Assembly (NCBI GenBank): GCA_003725745.1
Contig: RHDP01000001.1
Coordinates: forward strand, 124,001 to 188,000
Reading direction: 5' to 3'
DNA: 64,000 bases
From: Streptomyces sp. I6
Lineage (GTDB): Bacteria > Actinomycetota > Actinomycetes > Streptomycetales > Streptomycetaceae
The notes below the pieces were generated by a model. That model was given only the letters and a program-made list of their open reading frames with translations, was not told where the DNA came from and did no database searches. Each line of letters opens with the position of its first letter. Within the stretch, counting starts at the first letter, position 1. This document shows positions 51,450 through 60,385 of this stretch, in pieces. A program made the translations under genes and the position numbers.

Positions 51450-51828
51450 ACGGTGATCCTCGCCGGGCGGCGGCGATCCCGCCAACGGATCGGGCGCCCG
51501 CCGGAGGCACTGCGCCCGGGGAGCAGACCGACCGGGTGCCGGCGTCCTGGCGCCCGGCCGGGTGACGGGCATCCCGGCGCCCGCACCGAACGGTGCGCCG
51601 TCCGCGACACGATGCCCCGCGGCGATCGTCGCGGGTGAGGGTCCCGCCGGCGTCGAACGCGCCGGTCTCCCTCACGCCTTCGGGGCTGCGGCGGCAGGAG
51701 CGCGCCAGGGGCGACGGCCGGGCCTTGCCGGTGTCTTGACGCCCGGCCGGGTGCCTGGATTACTGATCCCGGACAGCTCGACCGAATGATCGGTCGACCG
51801 GTTTGCGAGTGACAGGGGAGTCATCCGT
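51450..51828. other. Divergent intergenic region before paaK
   Basis: No gene is seen in these 379 bp. A 20-bp palindrome at 51778-51797 is the outstanding feature. The rest is GC-rich with GCCCGGCCGGGTG repeated near 51550 and 51741. Confidence 0.5.
51778..51797. promoter_or_regulatory. 20-bp palindromic operator upstream of paaK
   Basis: TCGACCGA-ATGA-TCGGTCGA is a perfect inverted repeat with 8-bp arms, 31 bp before the paaK ATG. Its form suits a TetR-family repressor such as the PaaR-type regulators of phenylacetate genes. No regulator is encoded nearby. Confidence 0.7.
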
Positions 51829-53199
51829 ATGGCGGATCGGACGGACCTCAAGGACCCCAAGGGCCTCAAGGGCCTCAGGGACCCGCAGGACCCGGCGGGT
51901 TCGGCGGGTTCGGCGGGTTCGGCGGACCTGCTGGACGCCGGTGAGCGCCTCAGCCCCGAGGAGCTGCGGGCGCTGCAGCTGGAGCGGCTGCGTACGACCC
52001 TGCGTCACGCCTACGACCACGTCGGCTTCTACCGGACGTCGTTCGACGAGGCCGGGCTGCGGCCCGAGGACTGCCGCTCCCTGGAGGACCTGGCGCGCTT
52101 CCCCTTCACGACCAAGGCTGATCTGCGCGACAACTACCCGTTCGGGATGTTCGCCGTGGAGCAGTCCCGGGTGCGCCGCATCCACGCCTCCAGCGGCACG
52201 ACCGGGCGTCCCACGGTGGTCGGCTACACCGACCGGGACCTGGACACCTGGGCGGACGTGGTGGCCCGCTCCATCCGCGCGGCCGGGGGCAGGCCGGGGC
52301 ACAAGGTGCATGTCGCCTACGGCTACGGCCTGTTCACGGGCGGACTCGGCGCGCACTACGGGGCGGAGCGGCTCGGTTGCACGGTCGTCCCGGCGTCCGG
52401 CGGGATGACCGCCCGGCAGGTGCAGCTGATCCAGGACTTCCGGCCCGAGATCGTCATGGTGACGCCGTCGTACATGCTGACCCTGCTGGACGAGTTCGAG
52501 CGGCAGGGCGTCGATCCGCGGTCCACCTCACTGAAGGTCGGGATATTCGGTGCGGAGCCGTGGACCGAGGAGATGCGCCGGGAGATCGAGGAGCGGTTCG
52601 CGATCGACGCTGTCGACATCTACGGCCTGTCGGAGGTGATGGGGCCGGGCGTGGCCCAGGAGTGCGTGGAGACCAAGGACGGTCCGCACGTCTGGGAGGA
52701 CCACTTCTATCCGGAGGTGGTGGATCCGCTCACGGGCGAGGTACTGCCCGACGGCGAGGCGGGCGAACTGGTCTTCACCTCGCTCACCAAGGAAGCCATG
52801 CCGGTGATCCGGTACCGGACACGGGATCTGACCAGGCTGCTGCCGGGGACCGCGCGGGTGTTCCGGCGGATGGAGAAGGTCACCGGGCGCAGCGACGACA
52901 TGATCATCCTGCGTGGGGTGAACCTCTTCCCGACCCAGATCGAGGAGATCGTGCTCCGCACGCCCGGGCTTGCCCCGCACTTCCAGCTGCGCCTGACGCG
53001 GGACGGCCGGCTGGACGCGCTCACGATCCGGGCCGAGGCCCGCGAGGGCCTTTCTCCGGAGCAGCGGGCGGCCGCGGCACGGGGGATCGCGGCGGCGGTC
53101 AGGGACGGCGTCGGGGTGTCCGTCGGTGTCGAGGTGGTCGATCCGGAGACGCTGGAGCGGTCCGTCGGCAAGATCAAGCGGATCGTCGACCTGCGCTGA
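51829..53199 (+). CDS. paaK: Phenylacetate-CoA ligase
   Basis: Intact 456-residue enzyme of the ANL superfamily, ATG 51829 behind AGGGGAG. It activates phenylacetate to phenylacetyl-CoA with ATP. Motifs: FPFTTKADLRDNYPFGMF, RIHASSGTTGRPTVVGYT (P-loop), YGYGLFTGGLGAHYGAERLG, GIFGAEPWTEEMRREIEERF, DIYGLSEVMGPGVAQEC and the C-terminal ILRGVNLFPTQIEEIVL and GKIKRIVDLR. The first 35 residues are a low-complexity Lys/Asp/Gly/Ser stretch, partly from 9-bp repeats (GGTTCGGCG). The other paa genes (ring epoxidase) are not adjacent, so it may serve another aromatic pathway. Confidence 0.93.
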   Translation: MADRTDLKDPKGLKGLRDPQDPAGSAGSAGSADLLDAGERLSPEELRALQLERLRTTLRHAYDHVGFYRTSFDEAGLRPEDCRSLEDLARFPFTTKADLRDNYPFGMFAVEQSRVRRIHASSGTTGRPTVVGYTDRDLDTWADVVARSIRAAGGRPGHKVHVAYGYGLFTGGLGAHYGAERLGCTVVPASGGMTARQVQLIQDFRPEIVMVTPSYMLTLLDEFERQGVDPRSTSLKVGIFGAEPWTEEMRREIEERFAIDAVDIYGLSEVMGPGVAQECVETKDGPHVWEDHFYPEVVDPLTGEVLPDGEAGELVFTSLTKEAMPVIRYRTRDLTRLLPGTARVFRRMEKVTGRSDDMIILRGVNLFPTQIEEIVLRTPGLAPHFQLRLTRDGRLDALTIRAEAREGLSPEQRAAAARGIAAAVRDGVGVSVGVEVVDPETLERSVGKIKRIVDLR

Positions 53200-53531
53200 G
53201 CCCGGGGCCGCCGGCACCCCGCGCATCCGTGGACACCGCCGTGATCCGCGCCGACCCGGACCAGCCGGTGCAGTCAGCCGAGTGCCGCCGGCTCGCCACC
53301 CCCGCACCCTTGCGTCTCCCGGGGCCGCGGCTGCTGCGTGGACCTGGTCGACACCTCGACCGCTGCTCCGCAGCCCGGCGACGCCGGCCCGCGCGTTGCC
53401 CCGGCGCGGCCCCGGGGAACCGGCGGGCGGCTTCGACGGGCCGGTTTCGGGACGGCGCCGTGGACCGACTAAGCTCGGCAGCCGCCTCCGGTACCGGGGC
53501 GGAACTCGTATGGGGAAAGGGCTGGTTGGCT
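53200..53531. other. Intergenic region after paaK
   Basis: The 332 bp show no gene. There is GC-rich non-coding sequence until a GGAAAGGG ribosome site just before the small gene at 53532. Confidence 0.45.
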
Positions 53532-53708
53532 GTGTGGCAGGAGGCGCCGATCTACGACCGGCTCGTCACCGAACGCGGTGATGTGCCCGCCCAGGTGCGC
53601 CAGGAGGCCGAGCAGACCCTGCGCGGTCTGGAGCAGCTGATCCGGCCGAAAGCGGCACCGGCCGGCACGTACACCCAGCAGGCGCAGCAGTTCCCGCCCG
53701 GCCGGTAG
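53532..53708 (+). CDS. Small conserved protein, 58 residues
   Basis: GTG 53532 (or TTG 53526) follows GGAAAGGG. The product begins VWQEAPIYDRLVTERGDVPA and QVRQEAEQTLRGLEQLIRP, a strongly patterned amphipathic start that looks like a conserved short Streptomyces protein. The end is Pro/Gln-rich. No signal peptide or membrane helix is visible. The function is unknown. Confidence 0.55.
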   Translation: MWQEAPIYDRLVTERGDVPAQVRQEAEQTLRGLEQLIRPKAAPAGTYTQQAQQFPPGR

Positions 53709-54294
53709 GAGCGCACCGGTCGCCGGGACGGTCAGCCCGACGCCGGCGATGGCGGTGCCGTAGGCGAGGTGGAGACCGACCCGCATCCGCGATCCCGAAC
53801 GCCGCGGGAAGGCCGTCGAGTTCCCCGACCTGACGGCCGGCGGCATCCGCTTCCCAGCCATCGTCGGCATGGCCGGCACACCGCGTCGGATGCCTGCCCG
53901 GCGGACGCCGCCGAGCAGCTCAGCTGTCCGACTCGGCCCTCGCGGTGGCGGAACCCGCTCCTCCCGACAGCCCTGACGATTCTGGCTTGAACCATCATGA
54001 CCGGCCCTCAACGGCACTGGCACGATGGGGCCACGGGCACGGCCGTCGGCTCCGGCCGCTCGGCGGAGTCCGGGCCCCGGGTTCCCGGGGTACCGGACGA
54101 TCTGACGCGGCTTTCCAGCCGGACCGGTGTGCCGCAGCCCGGCGAGGCACCGCAGTGCCTATGGCTTCCGCACCGAATGCCGTAGCGCCCGGTGCGCCGT
54201 GAAGCAGCCCGACGGGCGGCGACCGGAACGACCGAACGGAACGACCGAACGGAACGACCGAACGGAACAGCTGCGACGAAAGAGGACCAGTCCG
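53709..54294. repeat. Intergenic region with 13-bp repeats before a secreted protein
   Basis: No convincing gene in 586 bp; short frames on both strands lack starts and ribosome sites. Positions 54220-54268 hold about three and a half tandem 13-bp units (CGAACGGAACGAC), ending 26 bp before the ATG of the secreted protein, so they lie in its promoter or leader. Confidence 0.6.
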
Positions 54295-55131
54295 ATGAGA
54301 TCCGCATTACTGCGCGCCGCCGCCTCGGCGGTGGCCGCTGCCGTCGTTGCACCGCTGAGCGCCTCTGCGGCTCAGGCCGCCCCACCGGATCGGCCCCGGC
54401 ACAGCACCGTCGGCGAGTCGACACCCGCCGGCTCGGAGCAGGCCGCGTCCTGGGGCCAGATCATCGAGGCCGTCGGCACGGCGTACTCGATCTACAAGAA
54501 GTACAGTGACGACGGCGGGATGACGCTGGAGGAGGCGACCACACAGATCCTCGGCGCCATCGACGGTGCCAAGTCCGAGATCATCGCCCATATCGACGCG
54601 GTGGCCGTGGCCGAGATCCGGGCCTGTGCGAAGACCGCCGTACTCAACTACGCCGACATCGGGTCGATGAGTCCCGACACCAAGCAGGCCTTCGCCCTCA
54701 GTACGACCAGCTGTGCCGTCCGGGCCGAGACCCTGATCGGAACCGTCTCGGACCAGGCCGCCATCGACCAGCTCGGGTTCGCCATGAACGCGGTCGGGCC
54801 AGTCGCGCTGATGGCCCGCACCCACGCCGGGTTCAGCACCGCCGAACTCGCCGCCACCCTCGTGGACGGCAGCGAGGCGACCATGGAACGGCTCGCCACG
54901 GACTGTACGTTCGACTGGCAGGTCGACGACAACCCCAACCACTACTACATCGTGTACATCACGTGCACCGCGTACAACGGGGACAAGGGCCACACGACCG
55001 TATGGAGACGCTGGGTCAGCGGGCCGGAGCCGACGATTCCCAGCCAGCTCTATGCGAGTGCCGTGGAGGATGCGCTGGTGAACACCAGCTATGAACTGGC
55101 CAAGACGGCACGGCAGGTGCTCCTGTCCTGA
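54295..55131 (+). CDS. Secreted protein of unknown function
   Basis: ATG 54295; 278 residues and intact. The signal peptide is residues 1-29 (RSALLRAAASAVAAAVVAPL ... AAQA). The mature part begins with SWGQIIEAVGTAYSIYKKYS, a helical segment with a mixed charge pattern, then LEEATTQILGAIDGAKSEII and HIDAVAVAEIRACAKTAVLN. The second half includes FDWQVDDNPNHYYIVYITCT and TTVWRRWVSG and may be beta-rich. Four cysteines in the mature part could form two disulfides. I do not recognise a family. It is convergent with an acyl-CoA synthetase gene. Confidence 0.75.
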   Translation: MRSALLRAAASAVAAAVVAPLSASAAQAAPPDRPRHSTVGESTPAGSEQAASWGQIIEAVGTAYSIYKKYSDDGGMTLEEATTQILGAIDGAKSEIIAHIDAVAVAEIRACAKTAVLNYADIGSMSPDTKQAFALSTTSCAVRAETLIGTVSDQAAIDQLGFAMNAVGPVALMARTHAGFSTAELAATLVDGSEATMERLATDCTFDWQVDDNPNHYYIVYITCTAYNGDKGHTTVWRRWVSGPEPTIPSQLYASAVEDALVNTSYELAKTARQVLLS

Positions 55132-55480
55132 CGCCTCGGCGGACACACCGGCGTGGCGGACGTCCACGCTCCACGGAGCATCTCCCAAGGGGAGGCGGAT
55201 TTCTGCCGCGCGGTTCGCCGGGGAGACGGGTCGGCGTCGATCGCTCCCGGGGCCGCTTCCGCTGCCGTGCGTCCATGGAGGCGGTGAGACACGTCGCTTG
55301 CGGCCGGCGGGGGCGCCGCAGGGCCCGGCGGCAGTCCGCTCGCGCGGGGACGGGGCCCCGAACCGGAGGTTCCCGCGAGGGCGATGGGCCGGCAGCCGGC
55401 TCGCGCGGGGACGGGGCGCGGGCCCGCGGAACGGGCGGCGCCCGGATCACCCGGGCAGCCGCGCCGGCTCCGGCTCGCCG
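55132..55480. other. Convergent intergenic region
   Basis: No gene in 349 bp. GCGTGG-N7-CCACGC at 55151-55169 is a small hairpin 20 bp after the secreted protein gene and may act as its terminator. CTCGCGCGGGGACGGGGC occurs twice, near 55331 and 55401. Confidence 0.5.
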
Positions 55481-57057
55481 TCACACCGGGCGGTCCCTTC
55501 CCTCCCAGTACGGGTCCCGCAGGCGGCGCTTGTACAGCTTGCCGTTGGGGTCGCGCGGCATGGCGCCGACGAAGTCCACGCTTCTGGGCCGTTTGTAGCC
55601 GGCGAGGCGGCGCTCGCAGTGGGCGAGGATCGCGGCGGAGAGTTCGGGGCCGGGGGCGTGGCCTTCGGCCGGCTCGACGACGGCCTTGACCTCCTCGCCC
55701 CAGTCGGCGTGCGGGATGCCGAACACGGCGGCGTCGGCGACGGCGGGGTGGCCGAGCAGCACGGACTCGATCTCGGCGGGATAGATGTTGACGCCGCCCG
55801 AGATGATCATGTCGATCTTGCGGTCGCGCAGGAAGAGGTAGCCGTCCTCGTCCAGGAGTCCGAGGTCGCCGACCGTGAAGAAGTCGCCGATGCGGTTCTT
55901 GCGGGTCTTGGCCTCGTCCTTGTGGTAGCTGAAGCCGCCGGTCGACATCTTCATGTAGACGGTGCCGACCTCACCGGGCGGCAGCCGGTTGCCGTCGTCG
56001 TCGAAGACGGCGAGTTCGCTGATGGGCCAGGCCCGGCCGACCGTGCCCGGCTTCTTCAGCCAGTCCTCGGCCGTGGCGAAGGCGCCTCCGCCCTCGCTGG
56101 CCGCGTAGTACTCCTCGACGCAGTGCCCCCACCATTCGATCATCGCCCGCTTCACCTGGCCGGGGCAGGGCGCGGCGCCGTGCACGGCGTGCCGCATGGA
56201 GCTGACGTCGTAGCGGGCCCGGACCTCCTCGGGCAGCGCGAGCAGCCGGTGGAACTGGGTGGGGACCATGTGGGTGTGGGTACAGGCATGGGCGTCGATG
56301 AGCCGCAGCATCTCCTCGGGCGCCCACTTGTCCATCAGCACCAGCCGGTGGCCGATGTGCAGTGACGCTCCGGCGAACTGGAGCACGGCGGTGTGGTACA
56401 TCGGCGAGCACACCAGGTGGACGTTGCCGTCGAAGGGCCTGATGCCGAAGATGCCGAGGAACCCGCCGAGGTGCGTCTCCTCCGGCGGTGTGCCGGGCAG
56501 GGGCGGCGGACGCCCCGGGGCCGGCCGGTGGTTCCGGAGGTGTAGTTCATGACCCAGCCGAGGGTGCGGTCGGCGGGCGGTGCCGCGGGCTGCCCGTCGA
56601 GGAGTGCGGCGTACGGGCGGAAGCCGTCCGTCTCGCCTACCGCGTAGCGCCTGGTCGCGGGCAGACCCGCCTCGTCGGCCGCCGCGGCCGCGGCGGCACC
56701 GAAGCGTGCGTGCGCGATGAGCACCTCGGCGCCGGAGTCGGCGACGATCCAGGCGATCTCCGGGCCGGTGAGATGGTGGTTGACCGGGACCAGGTAGAAG
56801 CCGGCCTGGGTGGCGGCGAGGTACGCGGTGAGGAACTCGACGCCGTTGGGCAGGACGACGGCGAAGGCGTCGCCCCGTCGCAGCCCCGCGGCACGCAGCC
56901 CGTGCACGAGGCGGTTGGCGTCGCCGTGCAGCCGCCCGGCGGTCCACTCCTCGCCGCCGGGGGCGATCAGCACCGTCCGTGCCGGATCGGCGGTGGCCTG
57001 CGCCCAGAAGCCCCCGGGGGCGTCCGGCCGCGGGGCTCCCGAAGCCCGCTCGCTCAT
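55481..57057 (-). CDS. Acyl-CoA synthetase, FadD-like (one frameshift near 56503)
   Basis: ATG 57057 behind GGAAGGAG. ANL-superfamily motifs: FAVVLPNGVEFLTAYLAATQ, WVMNYTSGTTGRPRGVRRP (P-loop), then LVCSPMYHTAVLQFAGASLH, EEYYAASEGGGAFATAEDW, FTVGDLGLLDEDGYLFLRDR, MIISGGVNIYPAEIESVLLG and PRDPNGKLYKRRLRDPYW (catalytic Lys). One C added to CGCCCCTGCC near 56503 restores RRPLPGTPPEETHLGGFL. Repaired length is about 525 residues. It activates a fatty or other carboxylic acid to its CoA ester. Its start overlaps the stop of the preceding flavoprotein gene by 4 bp, so the two are coupled. Confidence 0.85.
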
Positions 57058-58163
57058 GATCCACTCCTTCCGGCGATGCGCTGGACGCGGTCCACGGCGC
57101 GCTCGAAGCCGCGGGTGAGGTCGTCGAACACCTGCTGGACACTCCGCTCCGAGGTCATCCGGCCGACGATCTGGCCGACCGGGGTGCCGAGGAGCGGTCC
57201 GGTCTCCCACTTCTGGATGCGGGAGACGGCCTCGGCGACGAGGAGTCCCTGGAGGGGCATGGGCAGGGCGCCGGGTCCGCCGGGTTCGTCCCAGGCGTCG
57301 GTCCACGCGGTACGGAGCTGACGGGCGGGTTTGCCGGTGAGGGCGCGGGAGCGGACGGTGTCGCCCGAGCCCGCGGCGAGCAGCTTCGCCGTGAGGGCGC
57401 GGGAGTGCAGGTCGGCCTCGGTGGTGGTGAGCCAGATCGAGCCGAGCCAGACGCCCTGGGCCCCCAGGGCCAGTCCGGCGGCGATCTGCTCGCCGCTGCC
57501 GATGCCGCCGGCGGCGAGCACCGGCAGCGGGCCGACGGCGTCGACGACCTCCGGGGTGAGCACCATCGAGGCGATCTCGCCGGTGTGGCCGCCCGCCTCG
57601 TAGCCCTGGGCGACGACGACGTCGATGCCTGCCTCGGCGTGGCGGCGGGCGTGCGCCGCGCTGCCCGCGAGCGCGGCGACGAGCACTCCGCGGTCGTGGG
57701 CCCGGGCGACGACGTCGGCCGGCGGGGAGCCGAGGGCGTTGGCGAGGAGACGGATCGGGTAGTCGGACGCGACGTCGAGCTGGCTGCGGGCGACGTGCTC
57801 CATCCATCCGGTGATCCGCCAGCCGGACGCCTCGCCCTCGGGCAGCGGGGGTACGCCGTGTGCGGTGAGCAGCTCCTCGACGAAACGGCGGTGCCCTTCG
57901 GGGATCATGGCTTCGACTTCTGCCTCGGTGGCGCCTTCGGCTCGCCCGGCCGGCATGACGACGTCGAGTCCGTACGGCCTGCCGCCGGTGTGCTCCTGCA
58001 TCCAGTCGAGGTCCCGGGCGAGGTCGCCGGGCGCGGTGTAGCGGACCGCTCCCAGGACGCCGAAGCCGCCGGCCCGGCTGATGGCGGCGGCGACCGCGGG
58101 GAACGGGGTGAAGCCGAAGATGGCGTGCTCGACTCCCAGTCTCTTGCTCAGCTCCGTCTCCAT
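57054..58163 (-). CDS. Nitronate monooxygenase / 2-nitropropane dioxygenase family flavoprotein
   Basis: ATG 58163; 369 residues and intact. It is a TIM-barrel FMN protein with HAIFGFTPFPAVAAAISRAG (N-terminal), VVVAQGYEAGGHTGEIASMV (catalytic His and flavin region), LPVLAAGGIGSGEQIAAGLA and GAQGVWLGSIWLTTTEADLH. The family includes nitronate monooxygenases and related FMN oxidoreductases, including enoyl-ACP reductase FabK-like members. Operon with the downstream acyl-CoA synthetase (ATGA overlap) suggests a role in acyl-CoA metabolism rather than nitroalkane removal. The substrate is not predicted. Confidence 0.85.
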   Translation of the reverse strand: METELSKRLGVEHAIFGFTPFPAVAAAISRAGGFGVLGAVRYTAPGDLARDLDWMQEHTGGRPYGLDVVMPAGRAEGATEAEVEAMIPEGHRRFVEELLTAHGVPPLPEGEASGWRITGWMEHVARSQLDVASDYPIRLLANALGSPPADVVARAHDRGVLVAALAGSAAHARRHAEAGIDVVVAQGYEAGGHTGEIASMVLTPEVVDAVGPLPVLAAGGIGSGEQIAAGLALGAQGVWLGSIWLTTTEADLHSRALTAKLLAAGSGDTVRSRALTGKPARQLRTAWTDAWDEPGGPGALPMPLQGLLVAEAVSRIQKWETGPLLGTPVGQIVGRMTSERSVQQVFDDLTRGFERAVDRVQRIAGRSGS

Positions 58164-58330
58164 GGGCGCAGGATGCCGCAGCGGAACGGCCGAGGGAAGA
58201 GATTTCCTGATGCTGCGTCAGATTCTTTGCGGGCCGGACGCCTTCGGCGGACTTGACGCCCCCCGGACCCGGCAACAAAGTTTCCCGTGTCGCACGGCCG
58301 CCCGCAGGATTCCTTCAGGGAGGGTGAGGT

Positions 58331-60127
58331 ATGACGGAGGCCTCGGCAGGCGGAGGGATCAGCCGCCGCCGGTTCGGCGGTGGACTGCTGGCACTGGGAG
58401 CGGCTGTGGTGATCGGACCCGTCCCGGGAGCCGCCGCGGCGGTACCCGCCGCAGGCCGGACCGGCGGGCACCGGCGCACCACGCTGCGACGCGGTACCCC
58501 TCGGCGGGCCGGGCTCCTCGCCGGTCCTCTGGACCGGCTGGTCGCAGATGCCGAGGCCTTCCTCTCCCCCTCCCCGCGGCGCCCCTGGTACGCCGGAGCC
58601 GTCCTGCTCGCCGGCCGCGGCGGCACGGTCGCCCTGCACCACCCGATCGGCAAGGCCGTGCGCTACTCGTCCTACGACGAGAGGACCGACACCGGCGTGG
58701 AACTCCCGCCGGAGCGGCAGATCCCCATGACCGAGGACACCGTGTTCGACCTGGCGTCGGTGTCCAAGCTGTTCACGTCCCTGCTCGCCGTCCAGCAGAT
58801 CGAGCGGGGCGCGCTGGGGCCGGAGGAGAAGGTCGCCTCCTACCTGCCGGAGTTCGGGGCCGCGGGCAAGCAGGACGTCACCGTACGCCAACTGCTGACC
58901 CACACCTCCGGGTTGCGCGCCTGGATCCCCCTCTACAAGGAGCCCACGCACGAGGACCGGCTCCGGCGGCTGTGGAACGAGGCGCCCGCGAGCCCGCCGG
59001 GCACCGGGTACCTCTACTCCGACCTGAACCTGATCACGCTTCAGCAGGTCCTGGAGAAGATCACCGGCCGGGGCCTGGACACCCTGCTCCGCGAGGACGT
59101 CACCGCGCCGCTCGGGATGGACCGCACCCGCTTCAACCCGCCCGCCTCCTGGCGGCCCGGGATCGCCGCGACCGAGGACGCCCGGCAGCCGTGGTCCGGC
59201 CTGGACCGCGGACTCGTGTGGGGCGAGGTGCACGACGAGAACGCCCACGCGTTCGGCGGGGTCGCCGGGCACGCCGGGGTGTTCTCCCGCGCCTGGGACC
59301 TCGCGGTGCTCGCGCGCACCCTGCTCAACGGCGGCGCCTACGGCCGGGCCCGCGTCCTCGCCCCGGAGTCGGTGGAACTGCTGTTCACCGACTTCAACAC
59401 CGCGTTCCCCGGCGACGAGCACGGGCTCGGCTTCGAGTTGTACCAGCACTGGTACATGGGGGCGATGGCCACTCCCCGCACCGCCGGACACACGGGTTTC
59501 ACCGGCACCAGTCTCGTACTGGACCCCTCGACGGACTCCTTCCTGATCGTCCTCGGCAACTCGGTGCACCCGGTGCGCACCTGGCGCTCCGGCAGCGCAC
59601 CGCGCGTCGCCGCCGCGGACAACCTCGCCCGCGCCGTCCCGGTACGGCCCGCGCACGGCCGCACCGCCTGGTTCTCCGGGATGGCCTCGGCCACCACCGC
59701 GACGCTGGCGCTGCCCGAGGTCACCCCGTCCACCGGGCGCGCCCGGCTGCGCTGCTCCCTGTGGTGGGACACCGAACCCGGCTCCGACGGGGTGTGCCTG
59801 GAGGCCTCCGCCGACGGCGGGGCGACCTGGCAGGCCGTGCCGTTCGAGACCCGGCGCCGGGGCGAGCGCGCGGTACCCCGCCCCGAGGGCCGGGTCTCCG
59901 GCTGGTCGGGCCGGGTCTGGCACGGCGTCGAGTCCGAACTGTCCGCCTGGCACGGCCGGCCGCTCCGGCTGCGCTGGCGGTACACGACGGACCGGCTGTA
60001 CGTCGGGCGCGGCGCGTATGCGGACGGCCTGCGGATCACGGACGGCGGCAGGACGCTCTTCGACGGGGCGCGGCCCGGCGACGCGGCGCGGATCGAGGCG
60101 GCCGGCTGGACCCGCTCCGCCGACTGA
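58331..60127 (+). CDS. Tat-exported serine hydrolase of the beta-lactamase (class C/PBP4*) fold
   Basis: ATG 58331; 598 residues and intact. An N-terminal Tat-type signal (SRRRFGGGLLALGAAVVIG) precedes the catalytic domain. Active-site motifs: Ser-Lys in LASVSKLFTSLL (SxxK), Tyr in YLYSDLNLI (YxN) and HTG in TAGHTGFTGTSLVLD. HTSGLRAWIPLYKEP and GGVAGHAGVFSRAWDLAVLA are also typical. The last 170 residues form an extra beta-rich domain (LRCSLWWDTEPGSDGVCLEA; WHGRPLRLRWRYTTDRLYVG). The substrate may be a peptide or ester; true beta-lactam hydrolysis is not implied. Confidence 0.85.
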   Translation: MTEASAGGGISRRRFGGGLLALGAAVVIGPVPGAAAAVPAAGRTGGHRRTTLRRGTPRRAGLLAGPLDRLVADAEAFLSPSPRRPWYAGAVLLAGRGGTVALHHPIGKAVRYSSYDERTDTGVELPPERQIPMTEDTVFDLASVSKLFTSLLAVQQIERGALGPEEKVASYLPEFGAAGKQDVTVRQLLTHTSGLRAWIPLYKEPTHEDRLRRLWNEAPASPPGTGYLYSDLNLITLQQVLEKITGRGLDTLLREDVTAPLGMDRTRFNPPASWRPGIAATEDARQPWSGLDRGLVWGEVHDENAHAFGGVAGHAGVFSRAWDLAVLARTLLNGGAYGRARVLAPESVELLFTDFNTAFPGDEHGLGFELYQHWYMGAMATPRTAGHTGFTGTSLVLDPSTDSFLIVLGNSVHPVRTWRSGSAPRVAAADNLARAVPVRPAHGRTAWFSGMASATTATLALPEVTPSTGRARLRCSLWWDTEPGSDGVCLEASADGGATWQAVPFETRRRGERAVPRPEGRVSGWSGRVWHGVESELSAWHGRPLRLRWRYTTDRLYVGRGAYADGLRITDGGRTLFDGARPGDAARIEAAGWTRSAD

Positions 60128-60162
60128 GGTTCCGGGGCGGGACCCGGGCGCGGTCCGCGGGC

Positions 60163-60203
60163 GCGCCCCGGCGCCGCGGCGGCCGGCCACGGCGCCGGGG
60201 CGC
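60163..60203. terminator. 14-bp stem terminator between convergent genes
   Basis: GCGCCCCGGCGCCG (60163-60176) and CGGCGCCGGGGCGC (60190-60203) are perfect complements around 13 nt. It lies 36 bp past the serine hydrolase stop and before the end of the convergent oxidoreductase. CGATCCG-like repeats follow near 60225-60250. Confidence 0.75.
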
Positions 60204-60385
60204 GGCCGGAGCCCGTACCCGGCCGCGATCCGCGATCCGCGATCCGCGAGTGCGTACCCGGCTGCGGCCCGCACGTGCCGCGTACGATCAGCCGTCCCGC
60301 AGGGGGAGAGAACGCCGAAGGGATCGCTGGACCGACGGCCACGGAGACGGAACGGGGGGTTCCGCTCCGGCGGGTGGTTCCCGCA

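Noticed and set aside
53732..54023. Leftward frames with a hydrophobic stretch (AYGTAIAGVGLTVPATGALL)
   Set aside because: No start with ribosome site and no recognised family; the hydrophobic run may be chance in GC-rich non-coding DNA.
58331..60127. Antibiotic resistance beta-lactamase
   Set aside because: Motifs fit the broad serine hydrolase family with an extra C-terminal beta domain and Tat signal. Nothing specific supports beta-lactam resistance.
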